Below, one piece after another: positions 1-5,871 of a stretch of 20,037 nucleotides of DNA. How positions within the stretch are numbered: the first letter of the stretch is position 1; the number at the start of each line of letters is the position of its first letter. The translations under genes were made by a program, and so were the position numbers. This DNA comes from Pseudomonadota bacterium (GTDB lineage Bacteria; Pseudomonadota; Alphaproteobacteria; UBA8366; JADFVY01), in the NCBI GenBank assembly GCA_015222795.1, contig JADFVY010000266.1, positions 1 through 20,037 on the forward strand, in the 5' to 3' direction. Under the pieces are notes generated by a model that saw only the letters and a program-made list of their open reading frames with translations, was not told the DNA's origin and did no database searches.

Positions 1-441
1 ATGAACGCCGAACGTATTCTGATCGCCGCCGAGGCGCTGGGCGATTCCCGATGGTTTACCGCCAAGGCATCGGCTTACGCTACTGAACGCGAGGTTTTCG
101 GCCGACCGATCGGCGCCAACCAGGGCATCCAGTTCCCGATCGCCCGGGCTTACGCCGAGACCGAGGCGGCGGATCTTATGGCACGCAAGGCGGCGGCGCT
201 GTTCGATGCCGGGCAACCTTGCGGGGCCGAAGCCAACATGGCCAAACTGCTGGCATCCGAGGCCGCATGGCACGCTGGCGATTCATGTTTCCAGACCTTT
301 GGCGGCTTCGCGTTTGCCCGCGAATACGACATCGAACGGAAATGGCGGGAGACCAGGCTGTTCCAGACGGCGCCAATTTCAACGAATATGATTCTGGCCT
401 ATATCGCCCAACATGTGCTGGGCATGCCCCGTTCGTATTAA
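1..441 (+). CDS. Acyl-CoA dehydrogenase, C-terminal part (5' end outside window)
   Basis: This is the C-terminal helical domain of an acyl-CoA dehydrogenase, a flavoenzyme that introduces the alpha-beta double bond into acyl-CoA thioesters and passes electrons to electron-transfer flavoprotein. The 146 visible residues carry the family's late motifs: NAERILIAAE at the start, REVFGRPI with the FAD-contacting arginine region near residue 30, NQGIQFPIA, and the closing FGGFAFAREYDIERKWRE and ISTNMILAYIA stretches. Family members are about 380 residues, and the ATG at base 1 falls mid-domain, so the gene is cut by the window edge and this ATG is not its start. It converges with the lipoprotein gene at 482. 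The exact substrate cannot be told from this fragment. Confidence 0.93.
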   Translation: MNAERILIAAEALGDSRWFTAKASAYATEREVFGRPIGANQGIQFPIARAYAETEAADLMARKAAALFDAGQPCGAEANMAKLLASEAAWHAGDSCFQTFGGFAFAREYDIERKWRETRLFQTAPISTNMILAYIAQHVLGMPRSY

Positions 442-448
442 GATTTTA

Positions 449-463
449 GCCTCGATTGGAGGC
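449..463. terminator. Small hairpin between convergent genes
   Basis: GCCTC and GAGGC pair around a 5-base loop in the 40-bp gap between the stop codons of the acyl-CoA dehydrogenase and the lipoprotein gene. T-rich bases lie on both sides (GATTTTA before, AATTTAT after), as in a weak bidirectional terminator. The stem is short. Confidence 0.4.
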
Positions 464-481
464 AATTTATGCGATTGCCTT

Positions 482-1432
482 TTAAAGCCGCACCCAACGC
501 CCGTTCCATGTCCGGCATGCCAGGCCCGGAACCAACCGGTCGCCGCCCTCGCCGCTGATCGTCTGGCGGAAGGTTCGGCAAAACTGCCCCGCCTCGGTTT
601 TCATGGTCTTGGTTACAATCATTGTCACGGCGATATCGCCACCGCTCGACCGCCAGTTTGCGGTTTTGCCGGACGGCATGCGCTCCAACGTTTGCTGTTC
701 CAGATCGTAGATTGCGCGTTTGGCGTCCCGGTTCAGCCCGTCAAATCCCTGCTGAATCGAAACCAGTTCGGTATCCCGCGAATCGCGACCGAGAAATTGA
801 TCCACGCGCCGCACGTAATGCCCGATTTCAGGTACATAATACCAGACACGCTTTTCGCGCCATTTGCCCCTGCTGTATCGTTCGCAGGAAACTTCGACCG
901 AATCGAAATTGCCGAACTGCACTTCGACCTCGGTATTGCCGACAACCGTGCAGATCCATTCACGATAGAACAACCGCTCACCGTTTTGCCCGTCGAGCTT
1001 GACCCGCACCTCGCTTTTGAACTGCCGGCGGGTGCCGGGAATCAATGGCCACATTGTATCGGGCGGCACATCGAAATTGCGCGTCACCTGCCCACTATCG
1101 GTTTTCGTTTCGATCGATGGAAAGATGAAATTGGGATAGCGCTCGAAATTTGAGTCGAGGTCGTTGCGCCAGACGATCCGGTCGTCGAGAATTTCCTGAA
1201 TGGTTTCCGTGCGACCACTGGAATAGGTATAGGCATCGCCCCGGTGGTATGCCGGTAAATCGCCCAGCGGCGGCCCGTCATAATCTGGCGGATCGTAGTT
1301 CGCCGAGAGTTTGCCACGCAAATTTTCCAGAATACCGCCGGCCACTTCGGCTGTTGAGGCGCATCCGGCAAGTACCAACAGCGCAATGATAGAAGCGCTC
1401 CTGATCAAATCCCGGAATAAACGGCCAGTCAA
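482..1432 (-). CDS. Putative outer-membrane lipoprotein with Cys-containing C-terminal module
   Basis: This is an unrecognised lipoprotein of 316 residues from the chosen start. A hydrophobic signal ends in a lipobox, LAGC, with the lipidated cysteine at residue 24. The rest is soluble, polar and rich in aromatic and charged residues (for example RVWYYVPEIGHYVRR). The last about 60 residues contain FCRTFR, then LACR and GRWV. This pattern also closes the neighbouring anti-sigma factor and resembles RT0821/Lpp0805-type surface-antigen domains. I chose the TTG at 1432 because GAGG stands 8 bases upstream and a normal signal peptide follows. An in-frame ATG at 1501 would add 23 residues, would run through a GC-rich hairpin and has a badly spaced ribosome site. 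It is third in the sigma operon, so it may be an output of, or a sensor for, that system. Confidence 0.72.
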   Translation of the reverse strand: MTGRLFRDLIRSASIIALLVLAGCASTAEVAGGILENLRGKLSANYDPPDYDGPPLGDLPAYHRGDAYTYSSGRTETIQEILDDRIVWRNDLDSNFERYPNFIFPSIETKTDSGQVTRNFDVPPDTMWPLIPGTRRQFKSEVRVKLDGQNGERLFYREWICTVVGNTEVEVQFGNFDSVEVSCERYSRGKWREKRVWYYVPEIGHYVRRVDQFLGRDSRDTELVSIQQGFDGLNRDAKRAIYDLEQQTLERMPSGKTANWRSSGGDIAVTMIVTKTMKTEAGQFCRTFRQTISGEGGDRLVPGLACRTWNGRWVRL

Positions 1433-1470
1433 TATCTCTGCCTCACACAGCCTGAACCACCCAACACCAC

Positions 1471-1494
1471 GGGGGCCCCGTTTCGGGAGCCCCC
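1471..1494 (-). terminator. GC-rich hairpin between anti-sigma and lipoprotein genes
   Basis: GGGGGC/GCCCCC and an inner CCCG/CGGG pair around a TTT loop with one bulged A, a 10-bp stem. It lies after the anti-sigma stop and before the preferred lipoprotein start. No T-run follows on the minus strand, so it may be an attenuating or RNA-stabilising hairpin rather than a full terminator. Confidence 0.45.
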
Positions 1495-1554
1495 CTTCCA
1501 TAACCTCTTATTCCCGTCCGTGCCGCCTTAGGAGCACCTGGCCCCGTGGCGACA

Positions 1555-2358
1555 TCAAAATTGTAGTTTTCCGCTCGCGTTTGGCGCCGAAATCGCCTCG
1601 ACTGTCTTGACCCAGCGACCTTCTTCGCCCGCCTCGCGGCAAGCTACTCCATAATTGGGTTGATCGGGCGTTGCGCCGGTGTCGATCGTGCGGAACGCGC
1701 GGCAGAACGTGCCATCGTCCCTGCGATAGGTCTTGACCGGAACGATCGCGCCGCTGCGCCCATTCTCCGGGTTGGCCCAAATCAAGGCAGCATCGCTCTT
1801 CTTTGTTTCCAGCGCCTCCTGGAAGGCAGCCTCGCGCCAGGGGTCGTTCATGGCGGCAACGGCCACTGCCGCCTGATGCGCCATGCCGCCCGGGTTCACG
1901 TCCGACGAAAACTTCTGAAGCATCATTCCGCCACCAACCATTACGGCGGCAAATACGGCGGCTGTTGCGAATGCCGCAATCGACCGCTGGCGCGCCATCG
2001 GAATAACCGAAGCCGCGGCGGTTTCCCCACGAGCCTCGGCCAGCGCCGGTGCGGGCACTTCGTTCCCGTAATCCGGCGCACCGAGAATCATGTTTACCAG
2101 ATGCGACGGGACAATCTCTCCGCTCACATCGTCGGCAACGGGCGCCATGTCGAAGACATCGAGCAGTTTGTCCGGCACTGTTTCATGCAGGACATGATTA
2201 TGCGCGGCGCGAATCAGGGACGCGCCATCGCGCAGCTTTCCCGCCATCTCGCGGGATTCCGCATCTTCCGCCAGCAACACTTCAACCAGCATTGCGGATT
2301 CGATATCTAGCTCGCCATCAACATATGCAACCAGTGTATTGGCATCGAGCTGTTTCAT
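1555..2358 (-). CDS. Transmembrane anti-sigma factor
   Basis: This protein likely binds and silences the ECF sigma factor encoded just upstream, releasing it on an envelope signal. The 267 residues start with a typical anti-sigma N-terminus (LVAYVDGELD, residues 9-18) and a helical cytoplasmic region. I see no HxxxCxxC zinc motif. One transmembrane helix lies at about residues 127-147, after MARQR. The periplasmic part ends with a module containing FCRAFR (Cys219), GVACR (Cys240) and GRWV, which recurs in the downstream lipoprotein. The two cysteines could form a disulfide. The ATG start is preceded by GAGAGG. A 61-bp gap separates it from the sigma gene, and the gene order sigma then anti-sigma is the usual one. 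The partner and signal are inferred from position. Confidence 0.87.
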   Translation of the reverse strand: MKQLDANTLVAYVDGELDIESAMLVEVLLAEDAESREMAGKLRDGASLIRAAHNHVLHETVPDKLLDVFDMAPVADDVSGEIVPSHLVNMILGAPDYGNEVPAPALAEARGETAAASVIPMARQRSIAAFATAAVFAAVMVGGGMMLQKFSSDVNPGGMAHQAAVAVAAMNDPWREAAFQEALETKKSDAALIWANPENGRSGAIVPVKTYRRDDGTFCRAFRTIDTGATPDQPNYGVACREAGEEGRWVKTVEAISAPNASGKLQF

Positions 2359-2419
2359 AACGGCCTCTCAATAATCATTGTTCGTTAAGACCTGTCCGGT
2401 TCTCCAGTAGCCCTTGCAC

Positions 2420-2953
2420 TTACACTTCTCCGCCACTGGCGACCGCGACTTCGGAATCGGGGCCGCCAACCATGCGGTTCAGCGCAAGCCGGGCCCTTGA
2501 AAGACGGCTCATTACCGTCCCCACGGGGATCCCCAGCGTTTCAGCGGTTTCTTTATAGGAGTGTCCTTCGACACAAACGAGAAGCAGAACCGACCGCTGA
2601 TCGGGCGGAAGGCGCTGCACACCACGGCGAACAGATTCCAGCGTCAGCCGGTTCATGGTGGCCTGTTCGCCATCCATGCCCGGAACCTGTTGACCTTCCG
2701 GATCGACGACCGACAAATGGCTTCCCCGCAACTTGCCCATGCGGATTGCATCTATCCACAAGTTCTGCATGATGCGGAACATCCAGCTGTCCAGCCTTGT
2801 TCCGGGTTGCCACTGGCCTATACGCTGAATTGCCCGCTCGCAAGCTGCCTGCACAAGATCATCGGCTTCGACCTCCGATCCAGTCAGGCCCCTGGCGAAC
2901 CGCCGCAACCGCGGCAGCAGGGCAATCATTTCGGCTTTTGTGCGTTTGTCCAA
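2420..2953 (-). CDS. ECF (extracytoplasmic function) RNA polymerase sigma factor
   Basis: This is an alternative sigma-70 family factor that directs RNA polymerase to a small regulon. Of 177 residues, region 2 spans about 10-75 (ADDLVQAACERA, then GQWQPGTRLDSWMFRIMQNLW) and region 4 about 105-160 (LPPDQRSVLLLV, then the helix-turn-helix GIPVGTVMSRLSRAR). There is no region 1 or 3, as expected for ECF factors. The start is a TTG with AAGGGA upstream, and that ribosome site can pair with bases abutting the start. An ATG eight codons in has no visible ribosome site. The gene leads an operon with its anti-sigma factor and a lipoprotein. A GGAAT-N16-CGTT motif upstream suggests it activates its own gene. 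Confidence 0.93.
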   Translation of the reverse strand: MDKRTKAEMIALLPRLRRFARGLTGSEVEADDLVQAACERAIQRIGQWQPGTRLDSWMFRIMQNLWIDAIRMGKLRGSHLSVVDPEGQQVPGMDGEQATMNRLTLESVRRGVQRLPPDQRSVLLLVCVEGHSYKETAETLGIPVGTVMSRLSRARLALNRMVGGPDSEVAVASGGEV

Positions 2954-2967
2954 AGGGACTTTCCCTT
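2953..2967 (-). promoter_or_regulatory. Hairpin covering the sigma-factor ribosome-binding site
   Basis: On the minus strand AAGGGA (2967-2962) pairs with TCCCTT (2958-2953) around an AAG loop. The first arm is the Shine-Dalgarno sequence and the second runs into the TTG start (2953-2951). Pairing would hide the ribosome site and limit translation of the sigma factor. Confidence 0.45.
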
Positions 2968-2984
2968 AACCGTTCATACATCCT

Positions 2985-3009
2985 AACGAAGCAGTTCGAA
3001 GTTTATTCC
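2985..3009 (-). promoter_or_regulatory. Candidate ECF-type promoter of the sigma operon
   Basis: On the minus strand GGAAT (3009-3005), a 16-base spacer and CGTT (2988-2985) match the general ECF layout, in which the -35 element resembles GGAAC and the -10 resembles CGTT. It lies about 32 bases upstream of the sigma start codon and suggests autoregulation. The same motif with the same spacing occurs before protein A. Confidence 0.55.
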
Positions 3010-3174
3010 AGAGATTGTAAAAAAAACCTGAAGATAACCGGACAGCATGAATAATTTTTTTGAAATCCACTGGGTTTTTTCATCAATATTTACGAAAATT
3101 TAGAACATCCGGCGCATTCTCCTGGTTTGTTAACAGCCGTATGGGGGCGTCACTGTTTTTTTTCGATCGCCCGT

Positions 3175-3199
3175 GGAATATTGCCGGCACCCCATCGTT
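3175..3199 (+). promoter_or_regulatory. Candidate ECF-type promoter of secreted protein A
   Basis: GGAAT (3175-3179), a 16-base spacer and CGTT (3196-3199) match the motif before the sigma operon in both sequence and spacing. It leaves a leader of roughly 65 bases before the ATG at 3272. I infer control by the adjacent sigma factor. Confidence 0.58.
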
Positions 3200-3271
3200 G
3201 TCTCTGCATAAACGCGCTAAATGCGCACGGGGGATCGAACCCAAAGTTCATTTCGTGAGGACGAGTTTAAG

Positions 3272-3763
3272 ATGATGCACAAGTCGAACAAGAAGATTGA
3301 AGGAAAGGCCCGCACTCTTCGCGTGGCCTTGCTGGCTTCTGTTTGCGCCATCGCCTTGGCGGCCACGGTCGCGATGCCGGTCGCCCTTGATAACCACGGA
3401 TTGACTGTAAAGTCCGCCATTGCTGGAAACGGCAATGGCGGCGGTAATAGCGGCGGGAATGGCAACGGCAAGGACAGCGCGCCTGGCCAGGATAAGAAAC
3501 TGGCGGACGATGCATCCACCGCCGAGGAAGATTCCGCCATGGCCGCCGTGGAAGGAATAGATGCGGAGGGCGGAGAGCTCCCGCAGCCGGTGATCCTGCC
3601 AATCGCCGAGGACGCGGAACCAGCGACCAACAAGGTTATCAAGGAACTTGCCGGCCTGCCCGAGGAATCGGCGCTGTCGGAAGAAGAGGAAATGAAAGCG
3701 ATCCGGAGTGGCTGGGGAACCTGGCGCACCGCCGACGGACCGGAAACCGTGATCGCTCAGTAA
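3272..3763 (+). CDS. Small secreted Gly/Asn-rich protein A
   Basis: I do not recognise a named family. The 163-residue protein has a basic N-terminus (MMHKSNKKIEGKARTLR), a hydrophobic signal segment at about 17-38, and a probable cleavage after SAIA (residue 51). A short low-complexity NGNGGGNSGGNGNG tract follows, then an acidic, Ala/Glu-rich region. Near the end stands SEEEEMKAIRSGWG. Protein B at 4102 has the same order: a PVxxD-containing signal end, an NGNG tract, an acidic linker and an ExExxxIxxGWG tail, so the two are paralogues. GAGGACGAG before the ATG at 3272 fixes the start; an in-frame ATG at 3221 would add 17 residues. It probably acts outside the cytoplasmic membrane under the neighbouring sigma factor. 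Confidence 0.75.
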   Translation: MMHKSNKKIEGKARTLRVALLASVCAIALAATVAMPVALDNHGLTVKSAIAGNGNGGGNSGGNGNGKDSAPGQDKKLADDASTAEEDSAMAAVEGIDAEGGELPQPVILPIAEDAEPATNKVIKELAGLPEESALSEEEEMKAIRSGWGTWRTADGPETVIAQ

Positions 3764-3769
3764 TGTTTA

Positions 3770-3798
3770 GCCATTTCCAGATGGTCGAGGGAAATGGC
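3770..3798 (+). other. Hairpin in the 3' untranslated region of protein A
   Basis: GCCATTTCC (3770-3778) and GGAAATGGC (3790-3798) form a perfect 9-bp stem with an 11-base loop, starting 6 bases after the stop codon and ahead of the terminator. It may stabilise the mRNA or be part of a 3'-derived small RNA. Confidence 0.4.
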
Positions 3799-3831
3799 AG
3801 GATTTCAGACCAGTTAACACGTCCAATCTTG

Positions 3832-3865
3832 ACGGCGGAGGGTCACCCCTTCCGCCGTTTTTTTT
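3832..3865 (+). terminator. Rho-independent terminator after protein A
   Basis: ACGGCGGA and TCCGCCGT form an 8-bp stem, with the second arm running directly into a run of T residues. It sits about 70 bases after the protein A stop codon and separates it from protein B. Confidence 0.9.
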
Positions 3866-4101
3866 GCTTTTCGGCAAACCGGCGATTTTAACAAACCATT
3901 AAGGAACTCTCTTAACGGGGTCTTCAGGATTTTGCGGTCTAATATGGGATGTTAGCGTAGATGTATTCGCATGGCGCCTGAGTGAGAACTTATTTGCCTG
4001 GACCTGGACGCCGGACGGACGGGAAAATAAGTGTTTATCGAATGTTATTGAACTGAACGAGGCTGAACATAATTCGGCCCGCCAAACGCCCGGAGGGCGA
4101 T
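3866..4101 (+). other. Long leader and promoter region of protein B
   Basis: With the protein A 3' region this makes a 338-bp gap without a gene. I see no open frame worth calling. It contains a degenerate ECF-type motif at 4022-4046 and a good ribosome site (GGAGG, 5 bases before the ATG at 4102). Confidence 0.55.
4022..4046 (+). promoter_or_regulatory. Weak ECF-type promoter candidate before protein B
   Basis: GGAAA, a 16-base spacer and TGTT resemble the GGAAT-N16-CGTT motifs before the sigma operon and protein A, differing at one base in each box. The spacer length is kept. Only the paralogous relationship to protein A makes it worth noting. Confidence 0.3.
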
Positions 4102-4713
4102 ATGTTTGAGACAGGAATTTTGAATATCGAAGTTATTGCGAAAGACGCGCAGGGATTGACGCGCGCTTCCGTCAGGCACTCAGATGATCGGCCGGAATTG
4201 AAAAAGAGGCTTTGTGGTTGTATCGCCGCATGCGTCTTCACGCTTGCCCTATTGACGCCGGTTTCCATTGATTTCGCGAATGGCAAAATCGCCGTTAACG
4301 CCGCCATGGCGCAGGGCAACGGCAACGGTAATTATGGCAACGGTAAGGGCAATGGCGGCGCCAACGATCAGAATCCCGGCAACAATGGAAACGGTGGAGA
4401 TGGCGACGGAGATGGCGATGGCGATGGAGATGGCGATGGAGATGGCGATGGAGATACCGCTCCTCCCACTATTCCCGTGACAGACGAAACCGGCCAGGAT
4501 TCGGGCGGAGATACGGCAAGCAGCATGGCCGACAGCGACTTCAGCGAAGCGATGGTGGCTGTCGCCGGCACGCCCGCGGAAGGCCCGATGGCGGGAACGC
4601 CGGCCACCACCCTGCCGACAATCAGCCAGTTATTTTCGATGGGCGACGAGGCGGCCGTATCAACCGAAGACGAACTGGAGTTGATCGCCAACGGCTGGGG
4701 CGCGACGAACTGA
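4102..4713 (+). CDS. Small secreted Gly/Asn-rich protein B with Gly-Asp repeat
   Basis: This is a paralogue of protein A, of no family I recognise, with 203 residues. A longer cytoplasmic N-terminus (about 35 residues) precedes a hydrophobic segment at 38-56 and a likely cleavage near AAMA (residue 70). An NGNGNYGNGKGNGG tract follows, then ten Gly-Asp pairs at residues 99-118, a Ser/Thr/Ala-rich acidic linker, and a final STEDELELIANGWG that matches the end of protein A. Dense Asp-Gly repeats often bind calcium in exported proteins, so a calcium-dependent surface or matrix role is possible but inferred. GGAGG lies 5 bases before the ATG. It is monocistronic with its own terminator. Confidence 0.75.
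   Translation: MFETGILNIEVIAKDAQGLTRASVRHSDDRPELKKRLCGCIAACVFTLALLTPVSIDFANGKIAVNAAMAQGNGNGNYGNGKGNGGANDQNPGNNGNGGDGDGDGDGDGDGDGDGDGDTAPPTIPVTDETGQDSGGDTASSMADSDFSEAMVAVAGTPAEGPMAGTPATTLPTISQLFSMGDEAAVSTEDELELIANGWGATN
4396..4455 (+). repeat. In-frame GATGGM hexamer tandem repeat
   Basis: Sixty bases built from near-identical GGAGAT/GGCGAT hexamers encode ten Gly-Asp pairs in protein B. The repeat unit is a multiple of three, so slippage would change the length of the acidic tract without breaking the frame. Confidence 0.85.
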
Positions 4714-4756
4714 CCTGCCCCGCCGGGAGACACCGGCCAGGCAATACCGAACAATG

Positions 4757-4782
4757 CGGCCCCCTCGTGGGGCCGTTTTTTT
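4757..4782 (+). terminator. Rho-independent terminator after protein B
   Basis: CGGCCCC and GGGGCCG form a perfect 7-bp GC stem around CTCGT, followed at once by seven T residues. It lies about 45 bases after the protein B stop codon. Confidence 0.93.
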
Positions 4783-5189
4783 GTCCCGCTTTCAGAGTCT
4801 GGCCCGAAATATGTTGCTGTTTTCATTGGCGTTCGCCGAGTCGAATGTTAGGCGCGGCCCGCGGGGCAATGCCTCGCATCGGCCAAGGGACGCAACGCGG
4901 CAGTCGGCCGGCAAACGCCAATGAAAACAGCAACATATTCGGGCCAGGCTCTCAGGAACGAATGAGAACTACCCGCGGAGACAGGAGATACCGATAGCGC
5001 TTCCAGCTCGAAATTACTTCGTTTACCGATGCATATCGAGGATATGACCTCCCAATTCCCTCCTCATGTCTTTTGTTTATTTTTAGTTTACTGTTTGTCC
5101 GTAAGATCGCGAATTGTACTTTGGTATTTACGCCCGGTGCAATACGCAAGGGCGTAAAATGGGGACGAACCAATTCTGGCGATCTAGAA
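4783..5189. other. Gene-free region between protein B and the first DUF4402 gene
   Basis: With the terminator this makes a 476-bp gap. It contains a MITE-like inverted-repeat element at 4794-4952 and then about 230 bp of mixed sequence with T-rich stretches near 5070-5100. I see no supported gene and no clear promoter motif for the gene at 5190. Confidence 0.6.
4794..4952. mobile_element. MITE-like element with about 44-bp terminal inverted repeats
   Basis: The left arm (4794-4837) and right arm (4909-4952) are inverted copies that differ at only three places: T/C near the outer end, one extra A after GGCCCGAA, and C/T near the inner end. About 70 bp lie between them with no open reading frame of note. 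Size, long near-perfect arms and an intergenic position fit a non-autonomous miniature transposable element. I could not find an obvious target-site duplication in the flanks, and no transposase is present here. A structured RNA is the alternative. Confidence 0.65.
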
Positions 5190-5708
5190 ATGACTTCAGA
5201 CCGAGCAACTCATGATTGCGTCTGGCGGGGACGCTGGGACGCGCGACTGACGATAACAGTCGGCGCAATCCTTATCGCCTTTGGTTTATCCTCGCAAATC
5301 GCCCAGGCCCAGGGGAGGTCGATCAAGGTCACGCAGGTGCAGAGCCTCGAGTTCGGCATCTTAGGAGCAACCAACACCACCGGCACCGCCACAATACGCA
5401 GCGACGGCACCAAGCTTGTATCGTCCGGCATTCTGGATCTCGGTGGCGTTTCAAACCCGGCCGTATTTCTGATTCAGGGCGAGAAATTCAAATCATTCAC
5501 TATTTCGCTGCCTGCATCCGCCACAATCACCCTGACCGGCGGCCCCGCCGCGATATTGACCGATTTTGAATCGAGCCCGACAATTTCCGGGATCCTGAAC
5601 GCGCAAGGTCGGGCCACCGTAACAGTCGGTGCCACGATGAGCCTCACACCTACGCTTTGGCAGGGAAGTTACGGGGGAGTATTCGACATTCTTGTCGCAT
5701 ATCAGTGA
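5190..5708 (+). CDS. DUF4402-like secreted subunit 1 (lacks N-terminal extension)
   Basis: This beta-rich exported protein resembles the DUF4402 family and is probably a surface-fibre subunit or tip. From the ATG at 5190 it has 172 residues, a hydrophobic signal at about 20-36 and likely cleavage after AQA (residue 40). The mature protein starts almost at once with the strand VTQVQSLEFGIL, equivalent to the DLDFG strand of the next gene, and ends with the family-like YGGVFDILVAYQ. The N-terminal stretch that precedes this strand in the two sister proteins is missing. The start is uncertain: no strong ribosome site is visible at 5190, and the frame stays open back to 5073. It heads the group of three subunit genes but is separated from the next by an A+T-rich promoter region. 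Confidence 0.72.
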   Translation: MTSDRATHDCVWRGRWDARLTITVGAILIAFGLSSQIAQAQGRSIKVTQVQSLEFGILGATNTTGTATIRSDGTKLVSSGILDLGGVSNPAVFLIQGEKFKSFTISLPASATITLTGGPAAILTDFESSPTISGILNAQGRATVTVGATMSLTPTLWQGSYGGVFDILVAYQ

Positions 5709-5871
5709 AACTGACTATTATTAAATATAGTTTAATTTATTTTGTATTTTATATTAATTTAATATTTTAGATCTGGCACGATTATTGCTATTAATACTTC
5801 CGTAACTAACATAACATAAGATTACTAATACTACCGTATTCACTTGGATATTTTTCTGTCAGGAGTTTTCA
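5709..5871 (+). promoter_or_regulatory. A+T-rich upstream region of DUF4402 subunit 2
   Basis: These 163 bases are far richer in A and T than the genes around them, especially 5717-5770. They end in a clear -24/-12 element at 5773-5789 and a ribosome site AGGAG six bases before the ATG at 5872. The A+T-rich tract is where IHF or another DNA-bending protein would be expected at a sigma-54 promoter. Confidence 0.6.
5773..5789 (+). promoter_or_regulatory. Sigma-54 (-24/-12) promoter
   Basis: CTGGCACG-ATTA-TTGCT matches the RpoN consensus (YTGGCACG-N4-TTGCW) at every defined position, with GG (5775-5776) and GC (5787-5788) separated by exactly 10 bases. Transcription would begin near 5800, giving a leader of about 70 bases before the DUF4402 gene at 5872. 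Sigma-54 promoters need an enhancer-binding ATPase, which is not encoded in this window. Confidence 0.82.

Larger units (their letters stand above)
2954..3271. other. Divergent intergenic region between sigma operon and secreted protein A
   Basis: This 318-bp stretch holds no convincing gene. It is A+T-rich with several T runs around 3053-3080 and 3156-3162. It carries two oppositely oriented GGAAT-N16-CGTT motifs, one facing the sigma gene and one facing protein A. Confidence 0.7.

Noticed and set aside
4847..4853. GTTAGGC inside the MITE-like element, which fits an integron attC core site
   Set aside because: No partner RYYYAAC at the expected position and no integrase or cassette array; most likely chance.
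4768..4997. Open frame running through the MITE-like element
   Set aside because: It starts inside a terminator, crosses both inverted-repeat arms and resembles no protein.
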